The notes below the pieces were generated by a model. It made no database searches, was not told the DNA's origin, and was given only the letters and a program-made list of their open reading frames with translations. From assembly GCF_021555175.1 (NCBI RefSeq), contig NZ_JAKGRW010000048.1:1-47666 (forward strand): a stretch of 47,666 nucleotides of DNA, read 5' to 3'. This document shows, piece after piece, positions 1 through 8,796 of this stretch. This stretch comes from Nocardioides alcanivorans. Its GTDB lineage: Bacteria; Actinomycetota; Actinomycetes; Propionibacteriales; Nocardioidaceae. The position numbers were made by a program, and so were the translations under genes. How positions within the stretch are numbered: the first letter of the stretch is position 1; each line of letters opens with the position of its first letter.

Positions 1-157
1 CCGGGCCGTGCCGTCCGGGGCAGCCTCCGTCGCTGGGGCGGCGCGTCGTGAGCGCGGCTTTTTGGGTGGGTTGCGTTGGGTGGGCGCCCGCCGCGGCCAA
101 GCCCCTTGACGCTCCGTCGGCAACCCCGGACGTCCCACCGCGTCCCTGTGCCCCGCC

Positions 158-401
158 GGTCGAGCTTGTCGAGACCATTGCCGCACCCCGTTGCTCGAGC
201 CTGTGCGCCGTTTGGTCGACCTGTACGTCGTTGGTCGAGCCTGTCGAGACCTTGCCGCACCCCCGCTGGTCGAGCCCGTGCGTCGTCGGTCGAGCTTGTC
301 GAGACCAGCTCTGATCCGCGGGGCAAGGTCTCGACAGGCTCGACCACCGGGATCCTGTTCTCGAACCCATGGCATCCCCGCCGGTCGAGCTTGTCGAGAC
401 C
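158..401. repeat. Cluster of dispersed 19-bp palindromic repeats
   Basis: Full copies of the near-palindrome GGTCGAGCYTGTCGAGACC lie at 158-176, 233-251, 288-306 and 383-401, and one in the opposite orientation lies at 327-345. Partial copies such as GGTCGAGCCCGTG near 268 lie between them. The rest of 1-524 holds no credible gene: the ORFs here only translate the repeat (VEPVET, SSLSR or GRACRD, depending on frame). The same repeat recurs at 2134-2253 and 47627-47645. Function is unknown; it behaves as a dispersed intergenic element. Confidence 0.85.
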
Positions 402-438
402 CCCGCCCCCTCTGGTCGGTGTGGTGGGCGTGCCTGTG

Positions 439-466
439 CCCCGGGAGAGCGTGTGTTCTCCCGGGG
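439..466. terminator. Hairpin downstream of the HNH gene
   Basis: The arms CCCCGGGAGA (439-448) and TCTCCCGGGG (457-466) pair perfectly over 10 bp around an 8-nt loop. The hairpin lies about 60 bp past the stop of the minus-strand HNH gene. There is no T tract, which is common for actinobacterial terminators. The role is inferred from position and stem strength. Confidence 0.55.
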
Positions 467-524
467 TGGGCGGGTGGTGCTGTTCGGCAGGCGCTGTTTG
501 TGACCCGGTGGTGCTCAGCTGAGC

Positions 525-2039
525 TCAGCGGGTGGCGGTGGTGTCGTGGGTGCCTTGGGGTGTGACCAGCCAGGTCCTGCCGTGCTGGCTGGTCCAGATA
601 TACGTTCCGTCCCTGGCCCGGCGATAACGCCACCTACCGTGGGTTTTCATCAGGTGGTGACGTCGACACAACGGCGCCAGGTTCTCGGGGCGGGTTTGTC
701 CGGGTGGGCCACCCTCACCGGGTGGTTGGTAGGGGTCGATGTGGTCGAGGTCGGCGTCCCAGCTGGAGCGTTCACAGTTGGGATACACACAGTGTGGGTC
801 ACGTAGTCGGACGAGGGTGTCCATCCATTCGGGTGGATCATGACGATCCACCGCATCGGTGCGGTTCAAATCCACGACCGGGGTGATGGTCGCAAGCGAA
901 CCGTGACGGGTGATCCAGCCTCGTAGTTGGCTGGTGAGGACCTGCCCCAACCGGTCGGTGGACGTGATCCCGTCGCCGTCCAACCCCAACTCGTGGGGGT
1001 CGAGGCCCAACGCGAACAGGTCCGCAAGGTTGACGTGGGCCATCACCCGCAACCCACGCCGACGTCCGAACGGCCCCGGTGTCGTCACCAACCGACCCGG
1101 CTTCACCCCGACCCCCGGCTCGCCCAGCACCGGGTTGCCCAGCACCGACTCGCCACCCGCCGCCACAACGGCGGACGAGGCGCTGCCGGTGCCGTTCTCG
1201 CTGTCGTCATCAATGAGGGTGGTGTAGTCGAGGGTGGGTTGGTCGGTGTCGTCGGTGAGCCGTCCGATCGCCTTCGCACGACGCTGGTTCACTGTGTCGG
1301 TGTCGCCCAGACGCCGCAGGGTTTCGGCTTCGTGGTTGAGGAGGTCCAGGAACCGGGTGAGATCCAGCGAGTCACCAACAGCTTGGAGCTCCGAGGTTCC
1401 TGCAACACCGCCGGCTCCTTCTTCGTGTCCGGCGTGGGGGTGGTGCAGCCACACACCCCAATCAGCCTTCCCCCTCGGCATGGCGGGGTCTTTGACGAGG
1501 TCGGGGTGGAACTTGGCGATCGCCATCGCCAACCACTTCTCAATCGTCGGCCACCCGGTGAGGCCGGTGGCGGCGAGGTGGTCGTCGAACCACCGTGCCG
1601 CCTCATAGGACAGTTTCCTGGTGAGGAGGGCGACGCGACGGGCGTTCCACCCCGGCACCTCCAGGGCCTCGACCTTCGCCCACAACAGAGGCAACCGGTG
1701 CACCAGGTCCAACGCGTCGGCGACCAGGGAGAACCCAGCAGCACGCGACATCCCGGCCGATGCGGCGAGTTCCTCGACCGCGAACAGGGCGATGTCGGGG
1801 GTGCCGTCACCCGAGATCCTGTCCTCACAGTCGGTGGGAAACAGGGTCTCGTCACCCACCACCGCCTTCGGGTGCTCCGGAGACGGCGGGTGCATGATCG
1901 CCCACTGGTAGGCGAGGCGGAGTTTGCTGCGGATGGCTTTCAGCTCGACGATCCGGTTCTCGGCGAGGAAGCCGAGCAGGGTCCCGCCATCGAGGTCAGA
2001 GACCTCGTACGGCTGGTGGCGGGCGTCGATTTCAATCAT
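525..2039 (-). CDS. DUF222 / HNH endonuclease domain protein (13E12-repeat family)
   Basis: 504 aa. The N-terminal two thirds look like DUF222, the domain of the actinobacterial 13E12 repeat family. The C-terminus carries an HNH nuclease motif: paired cysteines in CVYPNC, then DADLDHI, then CRRHHLMKTH, which fits a zinc-stabilised beta-beta-alpha-metal fold. Members are often multicopy and sit with repetitive DNA, and this one is flanked on both sides by the 19-bp palindromes. The in vivo role of the family is not established. The ATG at 2037-2039 has TGGACT six bases upstream, a weak leaderless-type -10. The frame is intact, unlike several neighbours. Confidence 0.88.
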   Translation of the reverse strand: MIEIDARHQPYEVSDLDGGTLLGFLAENRIVELKAIRSKLRLAYQWAIMHPPSPEHPKAVVGDETLFPTDCEDRISGDGTPDIALFAVEELAASAGMSRAAGFSLVADALDLVHRLPLLWAKVEALEVPGWNARRVALLTRKLSYEAARWFDDHLAATGLTGWPTIEKWLAMAIAKFHPDLVKDPAMPRGKADWGVWLHHPHAGHEEGAGGVAGTSELQAVGDSLDLTRFLDLLNHEAETLRRLGDTDTVNQRRAKAIGRLTDDTDQPTLDYTTLIDDDSENGTGSASSAVVAAGGESVLGNPVLGEPGVGVKPGRLVTTPGPFGRRRGLRVMAHVNLADLFALGLDPHELGLDGDGITSTDRLGQVLTSQLRGWITRHGSLATITPVVDLNRTDAVDRHDPPEWMDTLVRLRDPHCVYPNCERSSWDADLDHIDPYQPPGEGGPPGQTRPENLAPLCRRHHLMKTHGRWRYRRARDGTYIWTSQHGRTWLVTPQGTHDTTATR

Positions 2040-2078
2040 GAAACCAGTCCAACATTTGGCTCCGACACAACCCGGCGA

Positions 2079-3151
2079 TCACGAACTCAACCTGTGGACA
2101 ACCACCACCCGGGCTGCCGCGCTGCCGGAACGAGGTCTCGACAAGCTCGACCAACGGAGTACAGGCTCGACCAGCGGGGTGGGCGGCGCGAGGGGTCTCG
2201 ACAGGCTCGACCTCCGGGGGTGGGCGGCGCGAGGGGTCTCGACAGGCTCGACCAACGGCGGAGGGGTGGCTCGCGCTCGTCGACTGATACGAGCAACGAC
2301 ACAGGCCAGCAGGCAGGCCAGGGCGAGCCCGGCGGTGAGCAAGGTGAACCACGTGTCACCGTGGTAGAGGATCGGGTGCCGGTGAAGACCAGCCCGGCGA
2401 GCATCCATCCGTAGCCGCGCACCCGGGCCAGGCGTGCCTGGCGGACGAAGACCCAAGCCACGCCCACGCCGACCATCCAGGGAACCATCACCGCGCTGTA
2501 CATCAGGCCCTCGATGCCGCGGGGAGGACGCGGGAACTCCCGCCCGTACCTCTCTCCGAAGTAGCCGTATTCGTAAGCCTTGTGGACGTCGATGGTGGTC
2601 AGCCGGTGGTGGTCCCAGAACACCCCGATGTCTATCCCCAGGAATACCGCGCCCACCAAGGCGCCGAGCCCGAGCAACCACAGGCTCGCTCGCCGCACGG
2701 GTGTCCACGGCGTGGGTCCTCGGTAGGCACCGCCACGCGTCTCGACCTCGTCACGCAACGCCGTCAGCGCCACTTCGTTGCTGAACGATGCCGAGACGGT
2801 GTTCTTCTCCGCACCCACCCCAACCGAGTGCCACTCGAACATTTCCCCGTGGGTGGTCGCGCCGAGGTCTTCGAGCGTTCGGGCCGTGACCACGGCAACC
2901 CTCCGGGCGCCGAGGTCGCCGAGTGTCATCCGGTACTCACCGACGACCTTCACCTTGACGTCGACACCGAGCAGGTTCTTGGCGAAACGGCGACCGGCCT
3001 CCTTGCTGGTCTCACCGGACCGGATCACCTCGTGGGGCAGAGAAGCCACGCGGTCATGCGGGCCCCGCAGCAGGAGGGCCTTGCCATCACGCACGAAGAC
3101 GAGCAGGACCAATTCCGCCGGCACCTTCTCCGGCGCACGTTTCCCGGTCAC
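2079..3151 (-). CDS. Degenerate Nudix-like domain fused to a four-helix membrane domain (frameshifted)
   Basis: Residues 1-135 resemble a Nudix hydrolase fold, with a Nudix-box-like stretch LPHEVIRSGETSKEAGRRF. The REUxEE glutamates that bind metal are replaced (RRFAKN), so catalysis is doubtful. The rest shows about four hydrophobic helices (SLWLLGLGALVGAVFLGI, AVMVPWMVGVGVAWVFV, WMLAGLVF, TLLTAGLALACLLACVV). One base is missing near 2378. Restoring it replaces TGTRSSTT with TGHPILYHGDTW and recovers the last helix (about 357 aa). The tail then reads LVEPVET peptides from the palindromic repeats. The gene starts 12 nt after the stop of the ParA-like gene, so the two are probably co-transcribed. 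No family function is assigned. Confidence 0.6.
2134..2253. repeat. Three palindromic repeats overlapping a gene's 3' end
   Basis: Copies of GGTCTCGACARGCTCGACC lie at 2134-2152, 2194-2212 and 2235-2253, with a partial copy at about 2160-2172. The last two sit in a 41-bp tandem unit that includes GGGCGGCGCGAGG. They fall inside the reconstructed 3' end of the membrane-protein gene that begins at 3151, so its C-terminal tail is repeat-encoded. Confidence 0.85.
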
Positions 3152-3163
3152 GCAACCTCCACG

Positions 3164-4467
3164 TCAGAGCGCCCGCGACATCTCAGCGCAGGCCTGCAGC
3201 CACGCGCTCCTCGTCTCCTCCGACAGCTGGTCGTAGTGCAGCACCGAGCCGGCCACCAGTGCCGGGTCGTAGGGGATCCGGAAGACACCGCGGGTGCGCT
3301 TGCCATAGACCTCGACGAGGTCCTTGGCCAGTTGCGCATCCACGTTGGGCGACGGGTCGGCCAACACCGTCACGGTGCGGTTGAAGAGGTCCTGATAACC
3401 CGCATCCGCCAACGCGTCGAGCATCCACAGTCCGCTGTAGCCGGTGTCTTCACGGACCGTGCAGGTGACCACGATCAGGTCGGCTGTCTCAGCGGCTGCC
3501 AGCCAGTTCTCCGCACGCAGGTTGTTGCCGGTGTCGACGAGGATCAGGTGGTAGAAGCGCTCCAGCAACCGGTGCACAGCAGAGAAGTCACGCGCCTTGA
3601 TCGTGCCGGTGACGTCGGCCCGCTCGTCGGAGGCAAGCACGTCGAAGTGGGCGTCGCCCTGGCTGCGCACGAACGCCCCGAGGTCCCCGATGCGCGACTC
3701 ATAGACGTCACTGAACCGCTCGAGGTCATCGAGCAGCTCGCGCGTCGTGTTCTGGTGGTTGGCCTGCTCACCACGGATGCCGAGGGTGCCGCGGGTCTCG
3801 TTGTTGTCCCACGCGACCACACCGCCGCCGCGCACCGTGCCGAACGTGAAACCCGCAGCCAGCACACTCGTGGTCTTGGCCGCTCCGCCCTTCGGATTGG
3901 CGAAGACGATCGTGCGTGGCCCCGAGAAGGAACGTTGTACGGCGGCGCGCGCCTCCCGGTGGGCCCGTTCCTTCGGGCCCATCTTCGGCTTGACGAGGCC
4001 GAACGTTGCCCTGCGGAGCTTGCCGCGCCAGCCCCAGGTCGCGGGACCGTGGTCGATCGACCGGTGGCGACCCTGGAGGAAGTCCTGCGCCGTGGGCAAC
4101 GGCTCCGGGGCGGGAGGTGCGGCCGGAGGGGCCGGCGGCTGTTCGAGATACTGCTGCGGGGCTGCGCCATGCGCTGAGGCACGTAGGGCTGCTCCGGCAC
4201 CGGCTGGACGGGAGCGATCGGCTGCCCAGTCCACGGGTCCCACTGTTGCGCCGGCCCCTGGGGCGCCTCGGGTTGCGCAGGAGTGTCTCGCGGCGTCGAC
4301 TGGGTGCTCATCTTCAACACGTCCAGCTGCTCGGCCGGCACCTCACCTTCCGGCCGTGGCGCATCGGCCACGGGGCCCGGTTGCACCTCCCACATCTGCT
4401 GCCCTTGCGTGCTGTGACGGCCGGCGCCGGGATGAGTGGGCGGATTCTCCGGCGGGTGCTGCGACAT
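3164..4467 (-). CDS. ParA/MinD-like ATPase with proline-rich N-terminus (frameshifted)
   Basis: About 434 aa after repair. The first 150 residues are rich in Pro and Gln (QPEAPQGPAQQW, PAPPAAPPAPEPLP), probably disordered. A deviant Walker A follows, FANPKGGAAKTTS, typical of ParA/MinD or type VII secretion-associated ATPases. Then come WDNNETRGTLG and a Walker B-like HLILVDTGNNL. One C is missing in the run at 4158-4161: before it the frame reads YVPQRMAQP, after it QQYLEQPPAPP. The ATG at 4465-4467 has GAGGAG upstream. The gene is divergent from the transporter at 4601 and followed closely by the Nudix-like membrane gene. No ParB or parS is visible, so chromosome partitioning is not implied. 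Membrane-associated positioning or secretion is equally possible. Confidence 0.75.
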
Positions 4468-4588
4468 GGTGCTCCTCGCACGACGTGGCGCCTCCCCGAG
4501 TAGGACACGCCTGCGTGGCGCGCGTACCCACCACGACGCTCGGCAAAACCCACGACCTCGTTGTCTGCTACTTGGTCACGCGTCCGAC

Positions 4589-4594
4589 TACGCT
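4589..4594 (+). promoter_or_regulatory. -10 hexamer for a leaderless transcript
   Basis: TACGCT lies exactly 6 nt before the ATG at 4601, and no Shine-Dalgarno sequence is visible. This is the TANNNT-N6/7-start arrangement seen at several genes in the window. Confidence 0.5.
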
Positions 4595-4600
4595 GCCCCC

Positions 4601-5965
4601 ATGACCTCGACAGGGGTGGCGCCCACCACACTCTCGCGGCGTACCCGCTTCGGCTACGCCACCGGCTCGGTGGCCACGGGCGCCTTCGGGACGGTGCCCG
4701 GACTGATGCTGCTGCCGTTCCTCACCGACCAGCTTGGCGTCGCTGCGCTCTGGGCCGGCGTGATCGTCTTCCTGCCGAAGGCGTGGGACGTCATCCTCAA
4801 CCCGATCGCTGGCCGCATCAGCGACCGCACCGTCGACCCGCGCGGACCCCGCCGCCCCTGGCTGCTGCGCGGAGGCATCACCCTCGCGATCACGTTCGCG
4901 GTGATCTTCGCGGGGCCCGAGCTCGGCTCCTCCACTGCCGACGCCCTCTGGGTGCTGGTGGCGTTCCTCGCCTGCGCATCGGCCTACGCCTTCTTCCAGG
5001 TCCCCTACGTCGCGATGCCTGCGGAGCTCACCTCCTCCTACGACGAGCGCACCCGGATGATGTCGTCCCGGGTCGCCGTGCTCGCCTTCACGATCCTGCT
5101 CGCCGGCGCCAGTGCCCCCGCGATCCGCGACGCAATCGGCGGCCGCGACGGCTACCGCGTGATGGGCGTGCTGATGGCGGCGCTCATCCTCGTCGGCGTG
5201 ATCGGCACGTACGTCGGCACTCGCGCCCCGACGTACCCGGCGGTCTCCGCGGGCCAAGCTGGCCTGCGCGACCAGCTGCGGATCGTCGCCAAGGTGCGTG
5301 ACTTCCGGCTGCTATTGACGACGTTCATCGTCCAGGCGCTCGCCGTCGGGGCGATGCTCGCCGGCGTCGACTACCTGGCCGGCGACGTGCTGGAGAAGAC
5401 GGGGGCCGCGACGGTGCTCTTCATCTGCTTCGTCGGGCCAGCGCTGGTGCTGACTCCCGTGTGGGCACGGTTCGGGACGCGCTTCGGCAAGCGCCGCGGC
5501 TACCTGACGTCGTCACTGGTACTGGCCACCGGTGCCGTGTTCGTCTTCTCGGCGCTGTGGGCGCCGAACTGGGTGGTGTTCGTCGCGGTCGGCGTGGTCG
5601 GCGTCGGCTACACCGGTGCGCAGGTCTTCCCGATGGCGATGCTGCCGGATGTCGCCGCCACCGACGCGCGACTCCACGGCGAGAACCGGATCGGCGTCTT
5701 CACCGGCATCTGGACCGCGGGTGAGACCCTCGGCCTGGCTGCCGGACCGGGTGTCTTCGCCGTGCTGCTCGCCCTGGGTGACTACCGCTCGTCCACCTCG
5801 GGAGGCGCCGACCAACCCGACTCCGCCGTCACCGCGATCGTCCTCGGGATGTCGCTGCTGCCGGCCGCCCTCATCCTGTTGTCCCTGTGGTGGCTGTCGC
5901 GTTATCGCGACACGCACGATCCCGACCCCGTTCACCCCGACCGCTCCATCGAGGAGGCCCTGTGA
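4601..5965 (+). CDS. GPH/MelB-like MFS transporter
   Basis: 454 aa with about twelve membrane segments. The N-terminal layout FGYATGSVATGAFGTVPGLMLLPFLTDQLG, the loop KAWDVILNPIAGRISDRT and the segment PRRPWLLRGG match the glycoside-pentoside-hexuronide cation symporter group. The substrate cannot be read from sequence. The start at 4601 is chosen because homology begins there and TACGCT lies 6 nt upstream. The stop TGA overlaps the GTG start of the next gene (GTGA), so the pair is translationally coupled and the substrate may feed that decarboxylase. Confidence 0.85.
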   Translation: MTSTGVAPTTLSRRTRFGYATGSVATGAFGTVPGLMLLPFLTDQLGVAALWAGVIVFLPKAWDVILNPIAGRISDRTVDPRGPRRPWLLRGGITLAITFAVIFAGPELGSSTADALWVLVAFLACASAYAFFQVPYVAMPAELTSSYDERTRMMSSRVAVLAFTILLAGASAPAIRDAIGGRDGYRVMGVLMAALILVGVIGTYVGTRAPTYPAVSAGQAGLRDQLRIVAKVRDFRLLLTTFIVQALAVGAMLAGVDYLAGDVLEKTGAATVLFICFVGPALVLTPVWARFGTRFGKRRGYLTSSLVLATGAVFVFSALWAPNWVVFVAVGVVGVGYTGAQVFPMAMLPDVAATDARLHGENRIGVFTGIWTAGETLGLAAGPGVFAVLLALGDYRSSTSGGADQPDSAVTAIVLGMSLLPAALILLSLWWLSRYRDTHDPDPVHPDRSIEEAL

Positions 5966-7430
5966 ACTCCGACGTCCTGGCCCGGCTGGCCAAGCTGCAG
6001 GAAGCAGACCTGCCCGTGCTGGGCGGTCGCACGCTCGCCTACGTGTACGACTCCGGCCTCGCCGAGGTCGATACGCTCGGCCGCGCTGCCGTGGCGGCCT
6101 ACGCCGGCTCCAACGGGCTCGACCCGACGGCCTTCCCGTCGCTGCTGACGATGGAGAACGACCTGGTCCGCTTCGCCGCCCCGCTGCTCGATGCCCCCGA
6201 CACGGTCGTCGGGTCGGTGACCTCGGGCGGCACGGAGTCGGTGCTGCTCGCCGTGCAGGGTGCGCGCGACTCGCGGCCCGACATCGACCGTCCGACGATG
6301 GTCATCCCAGCGACGGCACACGCTGCCTTCCACAAGGCCGCGCACTACTTCTGCGTCGAGCCGGTGATCGTGCCGGTCGGTGACGACTTCCGCGCCGATG
6401 TCGCCGCCATGGCAGCAGCCGTCGACGACCGCACCGTGCTCGTCGTGGCGAGCGCTCCGTCGTACGCCCACGGGGTCATCGACCCGGTCACCGAGATCGC
6501 ATCACTCGCCCAGGAGCATGGCATCCGCTGCCACGTGGACGCGTGCATCGGTGGCTGGGTGCTGCCCTACAAGGCACGGCTGGGGCGCGACGTACCGCCG
6601 TGGACGTTCGCTGTCGAGGGGGTCACGTCGATCTCGGTCGACCTCCACAAGTACGGCTACGCGCCCAAGGGGTCTCGCTGCTGCTGCACCGTGATCCGTC
6701 ACTGCGGAAGCCGCAATACTTCGCCAGCGCTGCATGGCCGGGCTACACGATGCTCAACTCGACGATGCAGTCCACGAAGTCGGGCGGCCCGCTCGCCGGT
6801 GCCTGGGCGGTGACCCAGCGTCTGGGCCACGAGGGCTACCGGACACTGACTGCCGACGTACTCGAGGCCGTCGATCGGATCGTTGCCGGCGTCGCCGACA
6901 TCCCCGCGCTGTCGCTGGTCGCGACGCCCGACTCCACGCTCATCGCCTTCTCCTGTGACGAGACCTGCGACCCCTTCACGATCTGCGACGAGTTGGCGAC
7001 CGCCAAGTGGTACGTGCAGCCGCAGATGGCCTTCGCCGGGCACCCCGCCACCGTCCACCTGTCGGTGAGCGCTGCCACCCTCAGCGGGGTCGACGACTTC
7101 CTCGCGGCCCTGCGGGCTGCGGTTGAGCGCGCCGTGGCCGCCGGACCGGTGCAGGTCGACCCCGACGTGGTCGCCTTCATCGAGGCCCTCGACCCGACCG
7201 CCCTGACCGACGCCGACTTCGACGGCCTCCTCGCTGCCTCCGGCCTCCTCGGTGGCGCCGGGACCGAAGGCCGTGCCGACGCAGCGGGCGTCGAAGGCGG
7301 CCCGGACGGATCCGCCAGCCTGCAGTTGCCCAGCCGGATGGCCGAGATCAACGCCCTCCTCGACGTCGCCGCCCCGGCCATGCGAGAGGCGCTCCTCATC
7401 GCCTTCCTCGACCGCCTCCAGCGCCCCTGA
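5962..7430 (+). CDS. PLP-dependent decarboxylase/lyase, sphingosine-1-phosphate-lyase-like (frameshifted)
   Basis: About 489 aa after repair. Group II decarboxylase features are present: SGGTESVLLAVQGARD, TAHAAFHKAAHYF, the PLP-binding Asp in HVDACIGGW, and the Schiff-base Lys in SVDLHKYGYAPKG. A G is missing in the run at 6669-6672. Restoring it joins YAPKG to VSLLLHRDPSLRKPQYF and keeps the rest open to the stop at 7428-7430. The GTG start at 5962 overlaps the transporter stop. The family acts on amino acids or phosphorylated long-chain bases, and the sequence does not settle which. Confidence is high for family, low for substrate. Confidence 0.8.
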
Positions 7431-7432
7431 CC

Positions 7433-7465
7433 CGCGAACCTTCACTCAGAACACGCGAACCTTCA
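7433..7465. repeat. Direct repeat CGCGAACCTTCA, two copies 21 bp apart
   Basis: Identical 12-mers lie at 7433-7444 and 7454-7465, spaced by two helical turns, in the promoter region of the small secreted protein. The variant CGCGAACCTGCA occurs at about 8015. It could be a regulator site; no cognate regulator is known here. Confidence 0.35.
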
Positions 7466-7512
7466 GAAATGTACGGTGATCCTGCAGCAGTCCGTCACCG
7501 AGGAGAATCACC

Positions 7513-7998
7513 ATGGCTCATCACCGTCCACACCGCTTGAGCTGCACACTGGCGCTCCTGCTCGCTCTCACCCTGGTGACACCAACCGGCCCCGCAGCCG
7601 CAGCGCAGCGCGCCCAGCCCGGCAAGTACGCCGGCAACGTCCTGGATGCCGGGAAACCGAGCAAGAAGGAATACGTGAGGTTCACGGTCAAGGGGCGGCG
7701 GGTGGTGAAGCTCAAGGGCCGCGTCTGGGTCCACTGCTACACCTACCCATCCACCTACACCCAGCTTCCCGTCGTCTTCACGATGCCCAAGGCCAAGATC
7801 AAGAGGAACAAGATCGACAAGTCGTGGAAGACGAAATACAAGGTGGACGGCGAGTCCTACACCTTCACGGGGCGGGTCAAGCTCTCGTTCAAGAAGCGGG
7901 GCAAGGTGTCGGGCCGTCTCTCGGTCGACTTCGCCAACTGCGCCAGTCGACTCGGTGACCCGCCGTACTGGGTCAAGCTCAAGGCCAGGAAGCGCTGA
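7513..7998 (+). CDS. Small basic secreted protein of unknown function
   Basis: 161 aa. A Sec signal peptide spans about residues 1-32, with a basic n-region HHRPHR, hydrophobic core LALLLALTLVTP and cleavage near AAAAQ. The mature part is rich in Lys and Arg and predicted beta (KEYVRFTVKGRRVVKLKGRVWVH), with two cysteines (VHCYTYP, FANCAS) that could form a disulfide. The ATG at 7513 has GAGGAG at 7499-7504. It ends just before a hairpin at 7997-8013 and the convergent ung gene. I do not recognise the family. Confidence 0.75.
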   Translation: MAHHRPHRLSCTLALLLALTLVTPTGPAAAAQRAQPGKYAGNVLDAGKPSKKEYVRFTVKGRRVVKLKGRVWVHCYTYPSTYTQLPVVFTMPKAKIKRNKIDKSWKTKYKVDGESYTFTGRVKLSFKKRGKVSGRLSVDFANCASRLGDPPYWVKLKARKR

Positions 7999-8013
7999 TC
8001 CGCTGCCCGGATC
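7997..8013. terminator. Small hairpin between convergent genes
   Basis: GATCCG (7997-8002) pairs with CGGATC (8008-8013) around CTGCC. It starts at the stop codon of the secreted-protein gene and lies 21 bp before the end of ung. It is short, with no T tract; a weak bidirectional terminator is possible. Confidence 0.35.
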
Positions 8014-8034
8014 CCGCGAACCTGCAGTCAGGCC

Positions 8035-8732
8035 TCACGCCACCCCGGGCGCCAACCGCCAGTCGACCGGCGTACCGCCCTGCTCCTCCAACAACCGGTT
8101 GATGCGGCTGAAGGGCCGCGACCCGAAGAAGCCACGAGAGGCCGAGAGCGGCGAGGGGTGCGCCGACTCGACCCACGGGATCGGCCCGAGCATCGGCTTG
8201 AGCGACTGCGCATCGCGCCCCCAGAGGATCGCGGCGAGCGGCCCGCCACGCTTGGCGAGAGCAGTGATCGCCTGCTCGGTCACGGGTTCCCACCCCTCCC
8301 GCGGTGCGACGCCGGAGCGCCTGGACGCACGGTCAGTGACCTGTTGAGCAACATGACGCCCTGATCGGCCCATGCGGAGAGGTCACCGTGCGCCGGCGTC
8401 TCGATGCCCAGGTCGGTGCGCAACTCCTGGTAGATGTTCGTCAGGCTGCGCGGCAGCGGGCGTACGTCGGCGCCCACCGCGAAGCTCAAACCGATGGGAT
8501 GGCCGGGGGTCGGGTAGGGGTCCTGGCCCACGACGAGCACCTTCACCTCGGAAAGCGGGCGCTGGAACGCGCGCAGGATCTGGTCACCGCGCGGCAGGTA
8601 GTCGTGCCCGGCCGCGATCTCTTCGCGGAGGAAGACGCCCATGCGTGCGATCTGTTCCTCGACTGGCGCCAACGCCTCGGCCCAGTCCGCGGCCACGAGG
8701 CCCTTCTCCACCAGATCGGCAAGCGTGCTCAT
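8035..8732 (-). CDS. ung: Uracil-DNA glycosylase, family 1 (frameshifted)
   Basis: About 232 aa after repair. It excises uracil from DNA in base-excision repair. The water-activating motif GQDPYPTPG (Asp), the LLNRSLTV region and the DNA-intercalation motif HPSPLSA are all present, so the enzyme should be active. One G is missing near 8298: the first frame ends SHRGRGGNP and the second resumes EGWEPVTEQAITAL, to be read as SHRGEGWEPVT. The start ATG at 8730-8732 has TAGGCT (8744-8739 on this strand) six bases upstream and no Shine-Dalgarno, suggesting a leaderless mRNA. Confidence 0.9.
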
Positions 8733-8761
8733 GGGGAGAGCCTAGAACCTCTCCTCCATGG

Positions 8762-8773
8762 TTGAAGTTTCAA
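8762..8773. promoter_or_regulatory. Palindrome TTGAAGTTTCAA upstream of the LigB gene
   Basis: A perfect inverted repeat TTGAA-GT-TTCAA lies 24 bp before the ATG of the dioxygenase gene, within the region where the polymerase must bind. MarR-family operators can look like this, and MarR regulators often control aromatic or quinone-responsive dioxygenases. No regulator gene is adjacent. Confidence 0.4.
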
Positions 8774-8796
8774 TCAAAATGAGGCATCATGGAGTC

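Noticed and set aside
927..2414. 495-aa plus-strand ORF
   Set aside because: It is the antisense shadow of the HNH gene. Codon bias and family motifs belong to the minus strand.
2582..4177. 531-aa plus-strand ORF
   Set aside because: Lies opposite the ParA-like and Nudix-like genes and is explained by high-GC frame openness.
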